From Sinorhizobium americanum (GTDB taxonomy: Bacteria > Pseudomonadota > Alphaproteobacteria > Rhizobiales > Rhizobiaceae), in the NCBI RefSeq assembly GCF_001651855.1, contig NZ_LNQC01000038.1:1-64000 (forward strand): DNA of 64,000 nucleotides, given 5' to 3'. A program made the translations under genes and the position numbers. The notes beneath the pieces were generated by a model that had not been told where the DNA came from, did not search any database, and was given only the letters and a program-made list of their open reading frames with translations. Positions 9,138-17,869 of this stretch are shown one piece after another. Positions within the stretch are counted from its first letter, which is position 1; each line of letters begins with the position of its first letter.

Positions 9138-9947
9138 ATGATCGATCGTCCGAACAATCCGCGGGCTTTTGCAGAGGTAGTGTCCATCGACGTGTGGCGA
9201 ACGCCCTATGCAGATGGCATAGGAGAAGCCGACCTGCATATCGATGTCGGTTTCTTTGAAGGTGGTCTGGGCGCTGACGCTTTGGCTGGATCGCCGGTTC
9301 GGTTCCGGCTCAGTCTCAAACGAGCCGAAATCCATGTGTTTCGCGACCAGGCAAATATTATCGAAATTCCCGCAAGCAGTGTCGCGCGGGCGGCCCTGGT
9401 TGCGAGTAAAGCGAAAACCACCACGACCCAGTCGAGATCGATCAAGGGTGCGGTCAAGGCGGCATTAGCGAATGGAAAGCCTCGGCTCGACCTGGACCTC
9501 GATGCCAAGGGCGGCACTGAAATCACCAAACGGATCGAGAAGGACGAAGATCTCGGCGAGATGCGCATAGCGCATCGAAAAATGTCCGACGGTCGCGGAT
9601 ATGTTTTCACAATCCAGCCGGCAACGTCGCGGAGACTCGATGGGTCAGCGTGGGATCCGGCCGCGCCTCGAATGAAGCTTCGCGACACGAAGGCCGGACG
9701 AAAGCGCGGCGACCCTCCAGAGGTAACAGTTCAGATCCATTGCAGACGCGAAGACCTCCTCATCGAGGATCCTACAATCGTTGACGCGACGGTGTGGAAC
9801 GGCGGTCTGCTCAGCAGAAACAAGCAAATTGCAGTCGAACAGTACATCAAGAAGGAGGTACTCGCCATGGGTCTGCCTTGCGGCGATCTATCGGACTCCT
9901 TTGCGACCGTCATCCTGGCCGACGCCGTGTCCGTGGAAGAGCGATGA
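9138..9947 (+). CDS. Unknown protein, first gene of a coupled three-gene unit
   Basis: 269 aa; family not recognised. The N-terminal third alternates polar and hydrophobic residues as in a beta-sheet domain (EVVSIDVWRTPYADGIGEAD, PVRFRLSLKRAEIHVFRDQA). The middle is basic and helical (ASKAKTTTTQSRSIKGAVKA), followed by another beta-rich part (RGYVFTIQPATSRR, PEVTVQIHCRREDLLI). There are no membrane segments or nuclease/NTPase motifs. Its stop codon overlaps the next start (ATGA at 9944-9947), so the two are translationally coupled. Position inside a defence island suggests a role there; nothing more can be said. Confidence 0.6.
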   Translation: MIDRPNNPRAFAEVVSIDVWRTPYADGIGEADLHIDVGFFEGGLGADALAGSPVRFRLSLKRAEIHVFRDQANIIEIPASSVARAALVASKAKTTTTQSRSIKGAVKAALANGKPRLDLDLDAKGGTEITKRIEKDEDLGEMRIAHRKMSDGRGYVFTIQPATSRRLDGSAWDPAAPRMKLRDTKAGRKRGDPPEVTVQIHCRREDLLIEDPTIVDATVWNGGLLSRNKQIAVEQYIKKEVLAMGLPCGDLSDSFATVILADAVSVEER

Positions 9948-10885
9948 TGTTCGACCGGTTGCGGGCGCTTTGTGCTGCCAGGACAGATAACCTTGCCGAA
10001 CTGGCGGAAATTGCCGCACCCGGCGACTCAGCATTTTTCGACGGCGCCCAATTTGCTGGAGCCGACCTGCGGGCCACAAACCTCACAGGGTTTCGTCTGC
10101 AGGGAGCCGCATTCGGAGGGGCCGAAATCGACGAAACGACCATCCTGCCGGACACGACGTCGCTACTCGACCTCAAACGAAACGACAAGGACACTCCGTT
10201 TGCTGTTCATGTGGTCGAGGGCATTTCGTCAGCCATTCAGAAAGAGGTGATTGCCTCGCTCGATCATCTTGAAAGAAAGGTCGGCAGGCACGGAGGCTCT
10301 AATATAAGAGGCCCGATTTCGCGCCGATCGTCAAATATCCCTCTGAAGAACGACAACGAACGCAATTTCAGACTGAGCGCGATCAGACGCATGCGCCGTC
10401 TTGCCAGCGATATCGTCGCATCAAGGGAAAGCGATCTGACGATCGGAGGCGTCCTGAAAAACGTGGAGCGTCTGGTGGCGATGATTGAAATTTGTGAGAG
10501 CGTCCTGAAGAAATACGAGCCCCGGATTTATCAGCGTATTTCGCAGTCCATGAAAGCAGAGATGAAAAAGCTTGGCCTGCTGATCGCTAACCATGACGCA
10601 CAAGTCTCGATAACCAGACAGCAATGGAAAGCCATCCTGTCTGTGCTGCCGGCGACGGTTTCCAGTCTGGAATATATTGGCGAATTTGCGTCGAAAAGCG
10701 GCTCCGGAGACATTCTCGCTAACTTACTTTTCAAGATTTTCTTCCTGCTGGAAGACGTCAAGGACCTTTATCTGGCGCTCCCTGCAGATCAGCAGAAAAT
10801 TGACCCGGTCAGTTTCCAGATCCACCTCGAGACCGCGGACGAAGGTCCCGAAATACACGGACTTCGCGAACCCTACGCGATGTGA
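9944..10885 (+). CDS. Protein with short pentapeptide-repeat segment and helical C-terminus
   Basis: 313 aa from ATG 9944 (an in-frame ATG at 9947 is equally possible), overlapping the upstream stop. The same frame is open further back, but that lies inside the upstream gene. Residues about 28-56 carry a short pentapeptide run (AQFAGADLRATNLTGFRLQG then AAFGGAEID), giving a small right-handed beta-helix. The remaining roughly 230 residues are mostly helical, with charged helices such as LRRMRRLASDI-type segments and a hydrophobic stretch near NLLFKIFFLLEDVKDLYLAL. This could be a membrane-peripheral or scaffold protein. It is coupled to the unknown gene before it and the broken small gene after it. 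Confidence 0.65.
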   Translation: MMFDRLRALCAARTDNLAELAEIAAPGDSAFFDGAQFAGADLRATNLTGFRLQGAAFGGAEIDETTILPDTTSLLDLKRNDKDTPFAVHVVEGISSAIQKEVIASLDHLERKVGRHGGSNIRGPISRRSSNIPLKNDNERNFRLSAIRRMRRLASDIVASRESDLTIGGVLKNVERLVAMIEICESVLKKYEPRIYQRISQSMKAEMKKLGLLIANHDAQVSITRQQWKAILSVLPATVSSLEYIGEFASKSGSGDILANLLFKIFFLLEDVKDLYLALPADQQKIDPVSFQIHLETADEGPEIHGLREPYAM

Positions 10886-11217
10886 GGCGAGCAAATGCAC
10901 AGTTGTCTGCAATCCAAAGCGAGCATCGCTTTGCCAAAGCACAAGCGAGTAAACGCGCCGACGAGTACATGCAACATGTTTTAGGAACGATCAGAAGCAA
11001 AATTCCGGCAAATGGGCTTATTGTCCGCATCGAGGACGCGCGCGAGCAAACCATCGGATAGCATTTTGAGCGTTCGAATGGCGAAGCAGTCGACGTGCAC
11101 TTCTCGTATCGCCGGTTGGGAGAGAACAATGGATTGGATATGGTTGTCTATCTCGACAATAATCTTCGAATCACAATGCATCATATGGTAGCTGTGACCG
11201 CGCAGCGGGTGGGCTAG
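10882..11217 (+). pseudogene. Third gene of the unit, interrupted by an in-frame TAG
   Basis: A GTG at 10882 overlaps the upstream stop as GTGA. The frame encodes 59 residues (AQLSAIQSEHRFAKAQASKR, ADEYMQHVLGTIRSKIPANG, LIVRIEDAREQTIG) to a TAG at 11059-11061. It then continues in the same frame with coding-like sequence (HFERSNGEAVDVHFSYRRLG, LDMVVYLDNNLRITMHHM) to a second TAG at 11215-11217. Read through, it would be about 110 aa. The simplest explanation is a recent nonsense mutation in a small third gene; a functional 59-aa product or stop-codon readthrough are alternatives. The overlapping minus-strand frame (10981-11235) is taken as a shadow. Confidence 0.5.
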
Positions 11218-11264
11218 ACTAAGTCGACGGGCCAAAGAAGAGTTGCTGCTTGTGAGGAGGGAAG

Positions 11265-11741
11265 ATGGCGCGCAAAGTGTTTTTCAGCTTTCATTATGAT
11301 CGTGACGTTCACCGTGTCATGCAAGTAAGAAATTCTTGGATCTTTCGGCCTGAAGGCGAAGCTTCCCCTTTTTTTGATAAGGCCGAGTTTGAACAGGTAA
11401 AGAAACGTGCGGGCGGTATCGAGAAATGGATTGAGGAGCAGCTTGCTGGGACGTCAGTTACTGTAGTCCTCTACGGTGCTGAAACCTATCATCGTCCTTG
11501 GGTACGTCACGAGATCAAGCGCAGCTATGAGCTTCGTAAAGGGCTACTCGCTATCGACATCCATAACATCAAGCATCCACAGAACGGAGCGGACGTTCAG
11601 GGTCTCAATCCGCTTTCTTATTTCAATGTCAACCAGACACCTTTGAACACGATGTACCGCCAGTACAATTGGGTTACCGACAACGGCTATGCCAACATCA
11701 GTTCCTGGATCGAAGCCGCGGCAAACGCTGTAGGGCGATAG
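11265..11741 (+). CDS. thsB: Thoeris ThsB-like TIR protein
   Basis: 158 aa, the usual size for ThsB. The start MARKVFFSFHYDRDVHRVMQ followed by VRNSWIF is characteristic of the ThsB/DUF1863 TIR-like family. VTVVLYGAETYHRPWVRHEI contains the WxxxE motif; E83 corresponds to the catalytic Glu (E85 in the Bacillus cereus protein, from memory). In Thoeris, ThsB senses phage and makes an NAD-derived cyclic ADP-ribose isomer that activates ThsA. The ThsA gene starts 3 bp downstream, so the two form an operon. The region has a lower GC content than the flanking backbone genes, fitting horizontal acquisition. A strong purine-rich site (GAGGAGGGAAG) precedes the ATG. Confidence 0.85.
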   Translation: MARKVFFSFHYDRDVHRVMQVRNSWIFRPEGEASPFFDKAEFEQVKKRAGGIEKWIEEQLAGTSVTVVLYGAETYHRPWVRHEIKRSYELRKGLLAIDIHNIKHPQNGADVQGLNPLSYFNVNQTPLNTMYRQYNWVTDNGYANISSWIEAAANAVGR

Positions 11742-11744
11742 ACC

Positions 11745-13193
11745 ATGGTTGGTAATGGTCGAACGCGTTTTCTTCGTGAATTTCCGGCCTCGTTGCACGA
11801 AGGGACTGGTGCCATTTTTGTCGGCGCTGGCGTCTCGATGGCGGCGGGCTATCCCTCCTGGTCAAAGTTGCTGACCGAAATAGGCGAGGAGATCGGCGTA
11901 AACTCCCGAGACATTCAGGATCTCGCCGCCTTGGCGCAATGGCACATCCGTGAGACAGGGAATGCGACGGGTGTGCGCAATGTGATCAAGCGCGAAATCG
12001 GCTTCGACCGGCCGCTTCCGGAAACCGTTAGAACCCTTGCTCGCCTTCCTGTCCGCCATATCTGGACCACGAACTACGACCGACTGATTGAACGGGCCTT
12101 TGCGGAGATTAGTCGGCCGTTGGATCCGGTCGCCGGCGCGAAGGACCTCGCGCTTAAGGTGACGCCCGGAGCAACCCGACTCTACAAAATGCATGGTTCC
12201 GTCGACAGGCTGGATGATATCGTCATCTCGACGGACGATTATGAGCTGTTTCGCACGAAGCGGGGAGCGTTCCTTCCGCTACTGCAGGCCCATCTGAGTA
12301 GCATGTCCATGCTTTTCGTCGGCCTCAGCTTAACCGATCCCAATGTCCGTCATGTCCTGTCGCTCATTAGAGAAAGCTTCACCGACGCGCCGCCGGAGCA
12401 TTTCGCGATCCTTAAGCCGCCGAAAGCGGAGGATTTCACAAACGACGACGAGTTCAATGCCCGTCTTGCTCAACACAAACTTTGGGCGAAGGATCTCAGC
12501 CGATATGGCCTTGTTGCGGTTGAAGTCGATGATTACGATGAAGTCCCCGAACTGCTGCGCGAGGTCGAAAGGCGAGTCGCCGCTAAGCGTGTTTGGGTCA
12601 GCGGGAGCTGGCCACTGGAAGACGGCAATTCATTCACCCCCCGAGTCTATGCAGTGGCTGAAGAGATTGGCCGCCTGATCGGCAAGACCCATCGGGATCT
12701 GGTCACAGGCACGGGCCTGCTTGTCGGTCCAGCTGTCGTTTCCGGGTTTATGGACGCGCTTCGGGAAGGTGGCGGTTGGGATATCGACCGTAGGCTTATC
12801 GCCCGGCCGTTTCCTCAAGGAGTCTCGGGGCGAGCGGTGGACCGCGCCCAATGGACGGCCCTTCGAACTGAGATGGCTCGTTTGGCGGGCGTGACAATCT
12901 TTCTGGGTGGCTTGAAAACTAACAAAGGATCCCCCGTTGTCGCCGACGGAGTGATGGAAGAATTCGCACTAGCACAGACAGCAGGCTCCTTCGTTCTACC
13001 CGTTGGAGCATTCGGCGGTGCTGCCGAACAGATCGCCAAAAAAATGATCGGAGCCAGCGCTCCCCCAGACGGCCCGAAAGCCTCCAGGCCAAAAGATGAC
13101 GAACTCATTGCCCTCTTGAACCCTTCGGCTAGCGACAAACAGATTCTCGCTACGGTTCGCGCGATCCTCGACCGACTCGCCAAGGTCGCATAG
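11745..13193 (+). CDS. thsA: Thoeris ThsA: SIR2 NADase fused to SLOG sensor
   Basis: 482 aa, close to known type I ThsA. Residues 1 to about 285 form a SIR2 domain with GAIFVGAGVSMAAGYPSW (NAD-binding loop), WTTNYDRLIERAF (N110), LYKMHGSVD (H150) and SMLFVGLSLTDPNV. N110 and H150 align with the catalytic pair of Bacillus ThsA (N112/H152). The C-terminal part (about 290-482) begins RVWVSGSWPLEDG and continues VTGTGLLVGPAVVSGFMDAL, a SLOG domain that binds the signal nucleotide. Activation leads to NAD depletion and abortive infection. It is flanked by two different TIR genes on the same strand, a common Thoeris layout. Confidence 0.88.
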   Translation: MVGNGRTRFLREFPASLHEGTGAIFVGAGVSMAAGYPSWSKLLTEIGEEIGVNSRDIQDLAALAQWHIRETGNATGVRNVIKREIGFDRPLPETVRTLARLPVRHIWTTNYDRLIERAFAEISRPLDPVAGAKDLALKVTPGATRLYKMHGSVDRLDDIVISTDDYELFRTKRGAFLPLLQAHLSSMSMLFVGLSLTDPNVRHVLSLIRESFTDAPPEHFAILKPPKAEDFTNDDEFNARLAQHKLWAKDLSRYGLVAVEVDDYDEVPELLREVERRVAAKRVWVSGSWPLEDGNSFTPRVYAVAEEIGRLIGKTHRDLVTGTGLLVGPAVVSGFMDALREGGGWDIDRRLIARPFPQGVSGRAVDRAQWTALRTEMARLAGVTIFLGGLKTNKGSPVVADGVMEEFALAQTAGSFVLPVGAFGGAAEQIAKKMIGASAPPDGPKASRPKDDELIALLNPSASDKQILATVRAILDRLAKVA

Positions 13194-13211
13194 CGAGGAT
13201 GGGCTTCGCGA

Positions 13212-13763
13212 ATGGTTGAATTTATTACATCTGATGAACTCCGCAGGTACGCCGCGAGACGCTCTGCGGCGGAGCAGGCGCGCATGCGCATGACCGCTCG
13301 GTCTCGGTCACCCCAAGGCGCTACCTTTCTATCCCACTCCAGCAAAGACCAGGACCTTGTTGTCGGTGCGATCATAGTGCTCGAAAATCACGGTGCGCAG
13401 GTCTATGTCGACGAGGTGGATCCTGAGATGCCGCCCTACACTAACACGGACACAGCCAACCTGCTGAAATCGAGGATAAGGCAGTCCAGGAAGTTTGTTG
13501 TTCTAACCAGCAAGAACAGTAAGGAAAGTCGGTGGGTGCCATGGGAACTGGGAGTTGCTGACGGCTGTAAGGATCTTACAAACATTGCGCTCTTTCCTTC
13601 CTCCGACACCGCATACGACATGTCCTGGGCAGACTGGGAATATCTCGGCCTCTATCATCGTATTGTTTGGGGCAAGCACAAAAATTACGGGAAGGAGATC
13701 TGGATGGTGCTGGACCAGAGAACCTTTACGGCCACCGAGCTCTCGGCGTGGCTCCGTCGCTAG
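13212..13763 (+). CDS. Second Thoeris TIR protein (ThsB-type sensor)
   Basis: 183 aa, 18 bp after thsA and probably co-transcribed. After a basic N-terminal extension, a TIR domain runs GATFLSHSSKDQDLVVGAII, HGAQVYVDEVDPEMPPYTNT, RKFVVLTSKNSKESRWVPWE. E112 in WVPWELG is the expected catalytic Glu. It is only distantly similar to the first ThsB but clearly similar to the minus-strand TIR at 13766-14386 (shared FLS start, WxxWE motif, and a downstream WEYLGLY / REFLGLY segment). Multiple ThsB variants around one ThsA are known and broaden phage recognition. Confidence 0.75.
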   Translation: MVEFITSDELRRYAARRSAAEQARMRMTARSRSPQGATFLSHSSKDQDLVVGAIIVLENHGAQVYVDEVDPEMPPYTNTDTANLLKSRIRQSRKFVVLTSKNSKESRWVPWELGVADGCKDLTNIALFPSSDTAYDMSWADWEYLGLYHRIVWGKHKNYGKEIWMVLDQRTFTATELSAWLRR

Positions 13764-13765
13764 CG

Positions 13766-14386
13766 CTAACCCAAGAAGTAGTCCGGAAGCGTCTCCAAGG
13801 TTGCCCAAACTTGAAAAGGCATCCACGTTGCCAACGCAAGCGGCTTCGGCGCTACGTATCTGGCCGCGATGTCGGCTAAACGAGCTGGTACGCGCAAGAT
13901 GAATCGATCGTCCTCCTCCACTACTGGATAGAGGCCTAAGAACTCGCGTCCACGATACTTGTCGTACTCATCGCGAACGATTGGAAGAACACAAACGCGA
14001 CGCTGGGCACCGTGGAACCATCCGATCTCCCAGCTCATCCAGTTCGACGTGTTTGCGTGTTCTGAGTCAATGAACATCAGCCCTCTGGACGCGAGCATTT
14101 TGCCTTTGATGTATTCCGCGTCGGCGGGCGTGGTCTTACTCCGGTCTGAAATCGGCTTCTCAACCCAATCGCAGAATACGGTGAGGCCGATATCTTCGGT
14201 CAGTATGGTGTAGACGCCAAGAACTAGCTCTTCATCACGGATAGCTTGCGACAGAAAGATATCGTAGCGCGCTAAATCCGTTCTGGCATGGTGTGAGAGC
14301 AACTGGCGCGCAGTTAGACCGGCAGATTTAACGCTCATGCGAGCGCGCTCTCGGACATGGCTTTCAACTAGTAAACTCATCTTCAC
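13766..14386 (-). CDS. TIR-domain protein paired with a SLATT-like membrane protein
   Basis: 206 aa. TIR features: YDIFLSQAIRDEELVLGVYT, GLTVFCDWVEKPISDRSKTT, RGLMFIDSEHANTSNWMSWE, with E120 in the WMSWE motif as the putative catalytic Glu. It belongs to the same subgroup as the TIR at 13212-13763, from which it is separated tail-to-tail by 2 bp. It lies 46 bp downstream of the SLATT-like gene on the same strand, so the two probably form an operon. By analogy with Thoeris it could produce a nucleotide signal that acts on the SLATT-like protein; this is inference. An alternative start is the ATG two codons in. Confidence 0.7.
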   Translation of the reverse strand: MKMSLLVESHVRERARMSVKSAGLTARQLLSHHARTDLARYDIFLSQAIRDEELVLGVYTILTEDIGLTVFCDWVEKPISDRSKTTPADAEYIKGKMLASRGLMFIDSEHANTSNWMSWEIGWFHGAQRRVCVLPIVRDEYDKYRGREFLGLYPVVEEDDRFILRVPARLADIAARYVAPKPLALATWMPFQVWATLETLPDYFLG

Positions 14387-14432
14387 TCCAAGACAGCGAA
14401 GGGCGCAGCATCCCTAGTGGCTTGGGCGCTCC

Positions 14433-15083
14433 TCACTCACTCGACCTTGGAGGATTGCCTTCACGGCTCACCTGGCTTCTTGCTTGCTCTATCGAGGGGG
14501 TATTGTCTGTCTCTGCGTTTCTAACAAATTTTCGCAAATTTTCGACCTCATCGAAATACCGATCCAGTTGTTCTTCCTCGGTGGAGCCAAACGTGTGAGG
14601 CCTGTCCAGCATCCGCCGGTACGTGTCATAGAAGTTTGATTCACCTTCTCTAAAGGCACGGTAATTGTCCGCGATCTTAAACGAGCGATGGATAGCGAGC
14701 AGGATAGCTGAATAAGCAGAAATTACGGTAATGAGCCACTTCGACAGTGGGTCGGCGTCTGAGGCCTGAGCCAAAAAGGGGATAATGACTGATGAGGGAA
14801 TTGTCCAAAACAGACAATAATAGTGGGCCCGCCTAAATAATTCCGCCTGCTTTTTCCAAAATCCTAAGGTCCCACGAATTCGATCAAAATGCTGCTGCAA
14901 AGCATCCTTTGCTCCATCAGTGAAATGCTTTGATTGCTCGAAATTTGGCCCGCCGGGATGGAGCTCAATTTTACCGAAAATTGTTCGCAGAACCGGCAGG
15001 CCGGTAATAACTGCAAGCGACACATACGCAAATATTGCTATAAGCCACCAATTTACATTCACAAACGCCATCGGCGATCCCAA
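14433..15083 (-). CDS. SLATT/DUF4231-like membrane protein, putative pore-forming effector
   Basis: 216 aa. There is an N-terminal hydrophobic helix (about residues 10-35, WWLIAIFAYVSLAVITGLPV). The core follows with FWKKQAELFRRAHYYCLFW, two hydrophobic helices (about 118-140 and 152-170) and then HRSFKIADNYRAFREGESNF with YDTYRRMLDRP. The pattern of two membrane helices followed by a conserved R/E-rich helix matches the SLATT superfamily, predicted membrane effectors linked to nucleotide-sensing conflict systems. The partner TIR gene follows at 46 bp. It is transcribed divergently from the Rossmann/FAD gene. Assignment is by pattern; a plain DUF4231-like hypothetical is the fallback. Confidence 0.6.
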   Translation of the reverse strand: MGSPMAFVNVNWWLIAIFAYVSLAVITGLPVLRTIFGKIELHPGGPNFEQSKHFTDGAKDALQQHFDRIRGTLGFWKKQAELFRRAHYYCLFWTIPSSVIIPFLAQASDADPLSKWLITVISAYSAILLAIHRSFKIADNYRAFREGESNFYDTYRRMLDRPHTFGSTEEEQLDRYFDEVENLRKFVRNAETDNTPSIEQARSQVSREGNPPRSSE

Positions 15084-15220
15084 CAGGTTATTGCGCAGGC
15101 AGTTTCAGTCCATTTGCTTCATACAAAAAACGCTAGTAAAGGTTGATTCAAAAATGCGGTCAACTGCTACAAAACGCAAGTTGAGAGGGGCGATGATTCG
15201 GGGCTCAACACATTTCAATC

Positions 15221-17869
15221 TTGCGTGCACCAACGGTGGCACACGCTGAACACGCACATGGCCAACATTATACAGGCTACATTCGCCGTGAGCGTCGTGT
15301 TAAACCCTCTCGCCACTCCCTGTATCCGATCGCTTCGGGCCTCCTTCTGCGTGACTGGGGGTACGCCTTGTTGAACCCGGCGGACATTATCTCTGGCTCG
15401 CAAATCGCGGCAGCGCCGGGTGCCTACGTCCTTGGATTTTACGACACACGCATCACCTTCTACTCGCAGCAAGTGCGCGCACTGGAGCTAGCCCATGCGC
15501 TCTTTCATGAGCACCTGCTCCCCGCCAATGCTCGAGTCGCGGTCATCGGCGGCGGTGCAGCCGGCATAACGCTTGCTGCCGGCCTCGCCCTGCAGGGCGG
15601 CGTAAGCGTCCAACTGTTCGAAAAGGCCCATCGTCTGCTGCCACTTCAGGGTGACTCGCTACGACGGCGCCTTGATCCGCATATCTATGATTGGCCAAAT
15701 CCAGATGCCGACCACGAAAGAGCAGAATTGCCGCTGCTCGACTGGCGCTCCGGATCGGCGATCGACGTCCGCGATGCGGTGTTGCACGAATTTGGCGAAG
15801 TCATCGCGGCGGCAGAGGGACGGCTCGCAGTACGCGACCGGCATCAGGTCACTGCCGTCACACCCCAAAATGGGCGTTTCATGGTTGCTTTCGACCGCGA
15901 TACGGTCGGCGGCGGGCGCGAAAACGCAACGAGTGAATTCGACATCGTCGTACTGGCCATCGGTTTTGGTATTGAAGATCGTTTCGCTTTGGCGGATGCC
16001 GAAACCGCGAGCTATTGGCACGACGCCGGAGTGCCGGGCGCGGAAATCGCCGGTAATCCACGGCCGACTTTTCTCGTCAGCGGCAATGGTGATGGCGGGC
16101 TGATCGATCTGATCGCCGCAGCCAGCGCGACCTTCCGGCATGACGATATCGTCCGAGGCATCGCGCAGCGTCAGGGTGTCCAAGCCCTCAGCGAGCCGAT
16201 CCTGGCGATTGACCAGCAGGCCATGATCGCCGACGCTGCAGGCCAAGGTTTCGACTTTATAGCGGCTTATGATAACGCCATTGGTGCCCAGGTCGAAGCT
16301 CTCGGTCTGGTCGATCAGATGCAAGAAAACTTGCGGGCCGGCGTTCAGCTCTTTTTCCAGACGCGCGAGCAGGAGCTCCTGTCGATCAAAACGGCGCGAC
16401 TTAACCGCCTCGCCGTGTATTTGCTGAAAAAGGCATGCGAGCGCCCTGGCACGCAAAGTTTCACTCATCTCGTGTGCAATGACGTGCAACGAATTCCGTC
16501 CGAGCCTAACGACCGACAGGGTTCCCGACGCTTTGTGTGCGGTACAGAAACGGTCGTCGCGGACTGGATAATTGCGCGGCGCGGCCCCGGGCGAGCTTTG
16601 ATTCGCCAACCGTTCGGCAATCTGCTTGGTGGCTATGACGCTGAGCACGAAGCCTGGGTGCAGCGCTTTCCTGTCGACAGTATCGCGCCTAGCCTCAATC
16701 CAGCAACACGAGAGCACTTCAGGCGGCTCGCCCGCCACGCCAAGCTCCCGCCTCCGCGCTATCAACTGGCCGCGATGATGGCCGCGATGCCACGCAGTGC
16801 CAAGCTCTGGCTGACGGAAGGTGGTGCCCGCTGGACCGGGGAATTGGCACCAACCGATGTTGCAACACTCTGGTCAGACGATGTTCCGCCGTTTGAATTG
16901 ACAGTCATCGACCCGCCGGAGCAGCTCGGGCAGTCTTTAGCTCACGCTGTTGCGCGCCTCTCGATTCATGCGCCACGCATCGACTTGCTCGTCGACGTGG
17001 CACGTTGGCGCCCCTTCCTATCATCATTGTCGAGTGAGTCACCGACCGCTTCCGGGCTTCACCCCCCGCCTCTAAGGGCGCTCGGCGGCCAGCCTTCGAT
17101 CCTCGACCCGATTGTCATGGCGGCAAACGATCTTGCGACAGTAATCAATCGGACGCTCGATAGCTGGTTACTCCAGGCGGTGAACCAACGTCTCATCCGC
17201 TACATCCGGCAGGGGGAAGATCCAGGCCACTTCGTTTCGTTTGTGGCTGCCGCCGATCTTCGCCAGCAGATGGCGCCGATCTGGCAAGACTGGGTTGCCC
17301 GATTTCAAGCCGAGCCTGTGCTCCTATCCCGTTTTCTTGGACTTTCCGTATGCGCGCGAGACGACGAGGCTGCCGCCATCGGAGCATCGGTCGTGGCCGG
17401 GCGCCGGCTACTCCCACAGCTCGTCCGGGCATGCGCCGTGGCACTCGCTGTCGCAACAACTTGGCAGGTCACGACGCCGCGGAGCGCGCATCCCGGTAAT
17501 CTTGGACGCAACATCGGCGGTACGCAGAGGACCGGCCATACCTGCGCTGCGGGACTCATCGACAGCGAGGAGATGGCGCTGGTAGCCCTTCGACATGCCT
17601 GGACGACGGAATTCGTTCTGCTGCCTATGCAAACCATCCCACCAGCGCTGATGGCGGCGGCCAACAGCTCGCTTAACAGAACCGGCAATGCTATACCGCT
17701 GCTTGGCCAATCCGGTGCCGATGGGAAGTTGATGCTCACCGTCGATCAGCGCTTCCGTATTGCGGCTCAGGCTAGTGCGCAGGCGCTCGCCAACCTTCTG
17801 CTTGGTGTAGAAGAAGAGCATTTCACTCAGCTGAAAGCCGCTATCGAATCCGCTGGAGACCCACAATGA
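15221..17869 (+). CDS. Rossmann/FAD-NAD(P)-binding protein, probable effector of an ABC-3C-like system
   Basis: Up to 882 aa from a TTG at 15221; no in-frame ATG exists near the 5' end, so the true start is uncertain and may lie around 15221-15370. Near residues 95-125 there is a dinucleotide-binding motif, ARVAVIGGGAAGITLAAGLA, followed by an acidic strand end (VQLFEKAHRLLPL). Another Rossmann-like segment is EFDIVVLAIGFGIEDRFALA. The C-terminal half is mostly helical without a recognised domain. Its stop overlaps the next start (17866-17869), and that gene overlaps the ATPase gene, so all three are co-translated. This could be an NAD(P)-consuming or redox effector. Confidence 0.65.
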   Translation: MRAPTVAHAEHAHGQHYTGYIRRERRVKPSRHSLYPIASGLLLRDWGYALLNPADIISGSQIAAAPGAYVLGFYDTRITFYSQQVRALELAHALFHEHLLPANARVAVIGGGAAGITLAAGLALQGGVSVQLFEKAHRLLPLQGDSLRRRLDPHIYDWPNPDADHERAELPLLDWRSGSAIDVRDAVLHEFGEVIAAAEGRLAVRDRHQVTAVTPQNGRFMVAFDRDTVGGGRENATSEFDIVVLAIGFGIEDRFALADAETASYWHDAGVPGAEIAGNPRPTFLVSGNGDGGLIDLIAAASATFRHDDIVRGIAQRQGVQALSEPILAIDQQAMIADAAGQGFDFIAAYDNAIGAQVEALGLVDQMQENLRAGVQLFFQTREQELLSIKTARLNRLAVYLLKKACERPGTQSFTHLVCNDVQRIPSEPNDRQGSRRFVCGTETVVADWIIARRGPGRALIRQPFGNLLGGYDAEHEAWVQRFPVDSIAPSLNPATREHFRRLARHAKLPPPRYQLAAMMAAMPRSAKLWLTEGGARWTGELAPTDVATLWSDDVPPFELTVIDPPEQLGQSLAHAVARLSIHAPRIDLLVDVARWRPFLSSLSSESPTASGLHPPPLRALGGQPSILDPIVMAANDLATVINRTLDSWLLQAVNQRLIRYIRQGEDPGHFVSFVAAADLRQQMAPIWQDWVARFQAEPVLLSRFLGLSVCARDDEAAAIGASVVAGRRLLPQLVRACAVALAVATTWQVTTPRSAHPGNLGRNIGGTQRTGHTCAAGLIDSEEMALVALRHAWTTEFVLLPMQTIPPALMAAANSSLNRTGNAIPLLGQSGADGKLMLTVDQRFRIAAQASAQALANLLLGVEEEHFTQLKAAIESAGDPQ

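Noticed and set aside
10981-11235. 84-codon minus-strand frame
   Set aside because: Overlaps the coupled third gene of the pentapeptide unit on the plus strand, whose start-stop overlap and codon pattern are better supported.
15659-16765. 368-codon minus-strand frame
   Set aside because: Antisense to the Rossmann-fold gene of an overlapping operon; no motifs.
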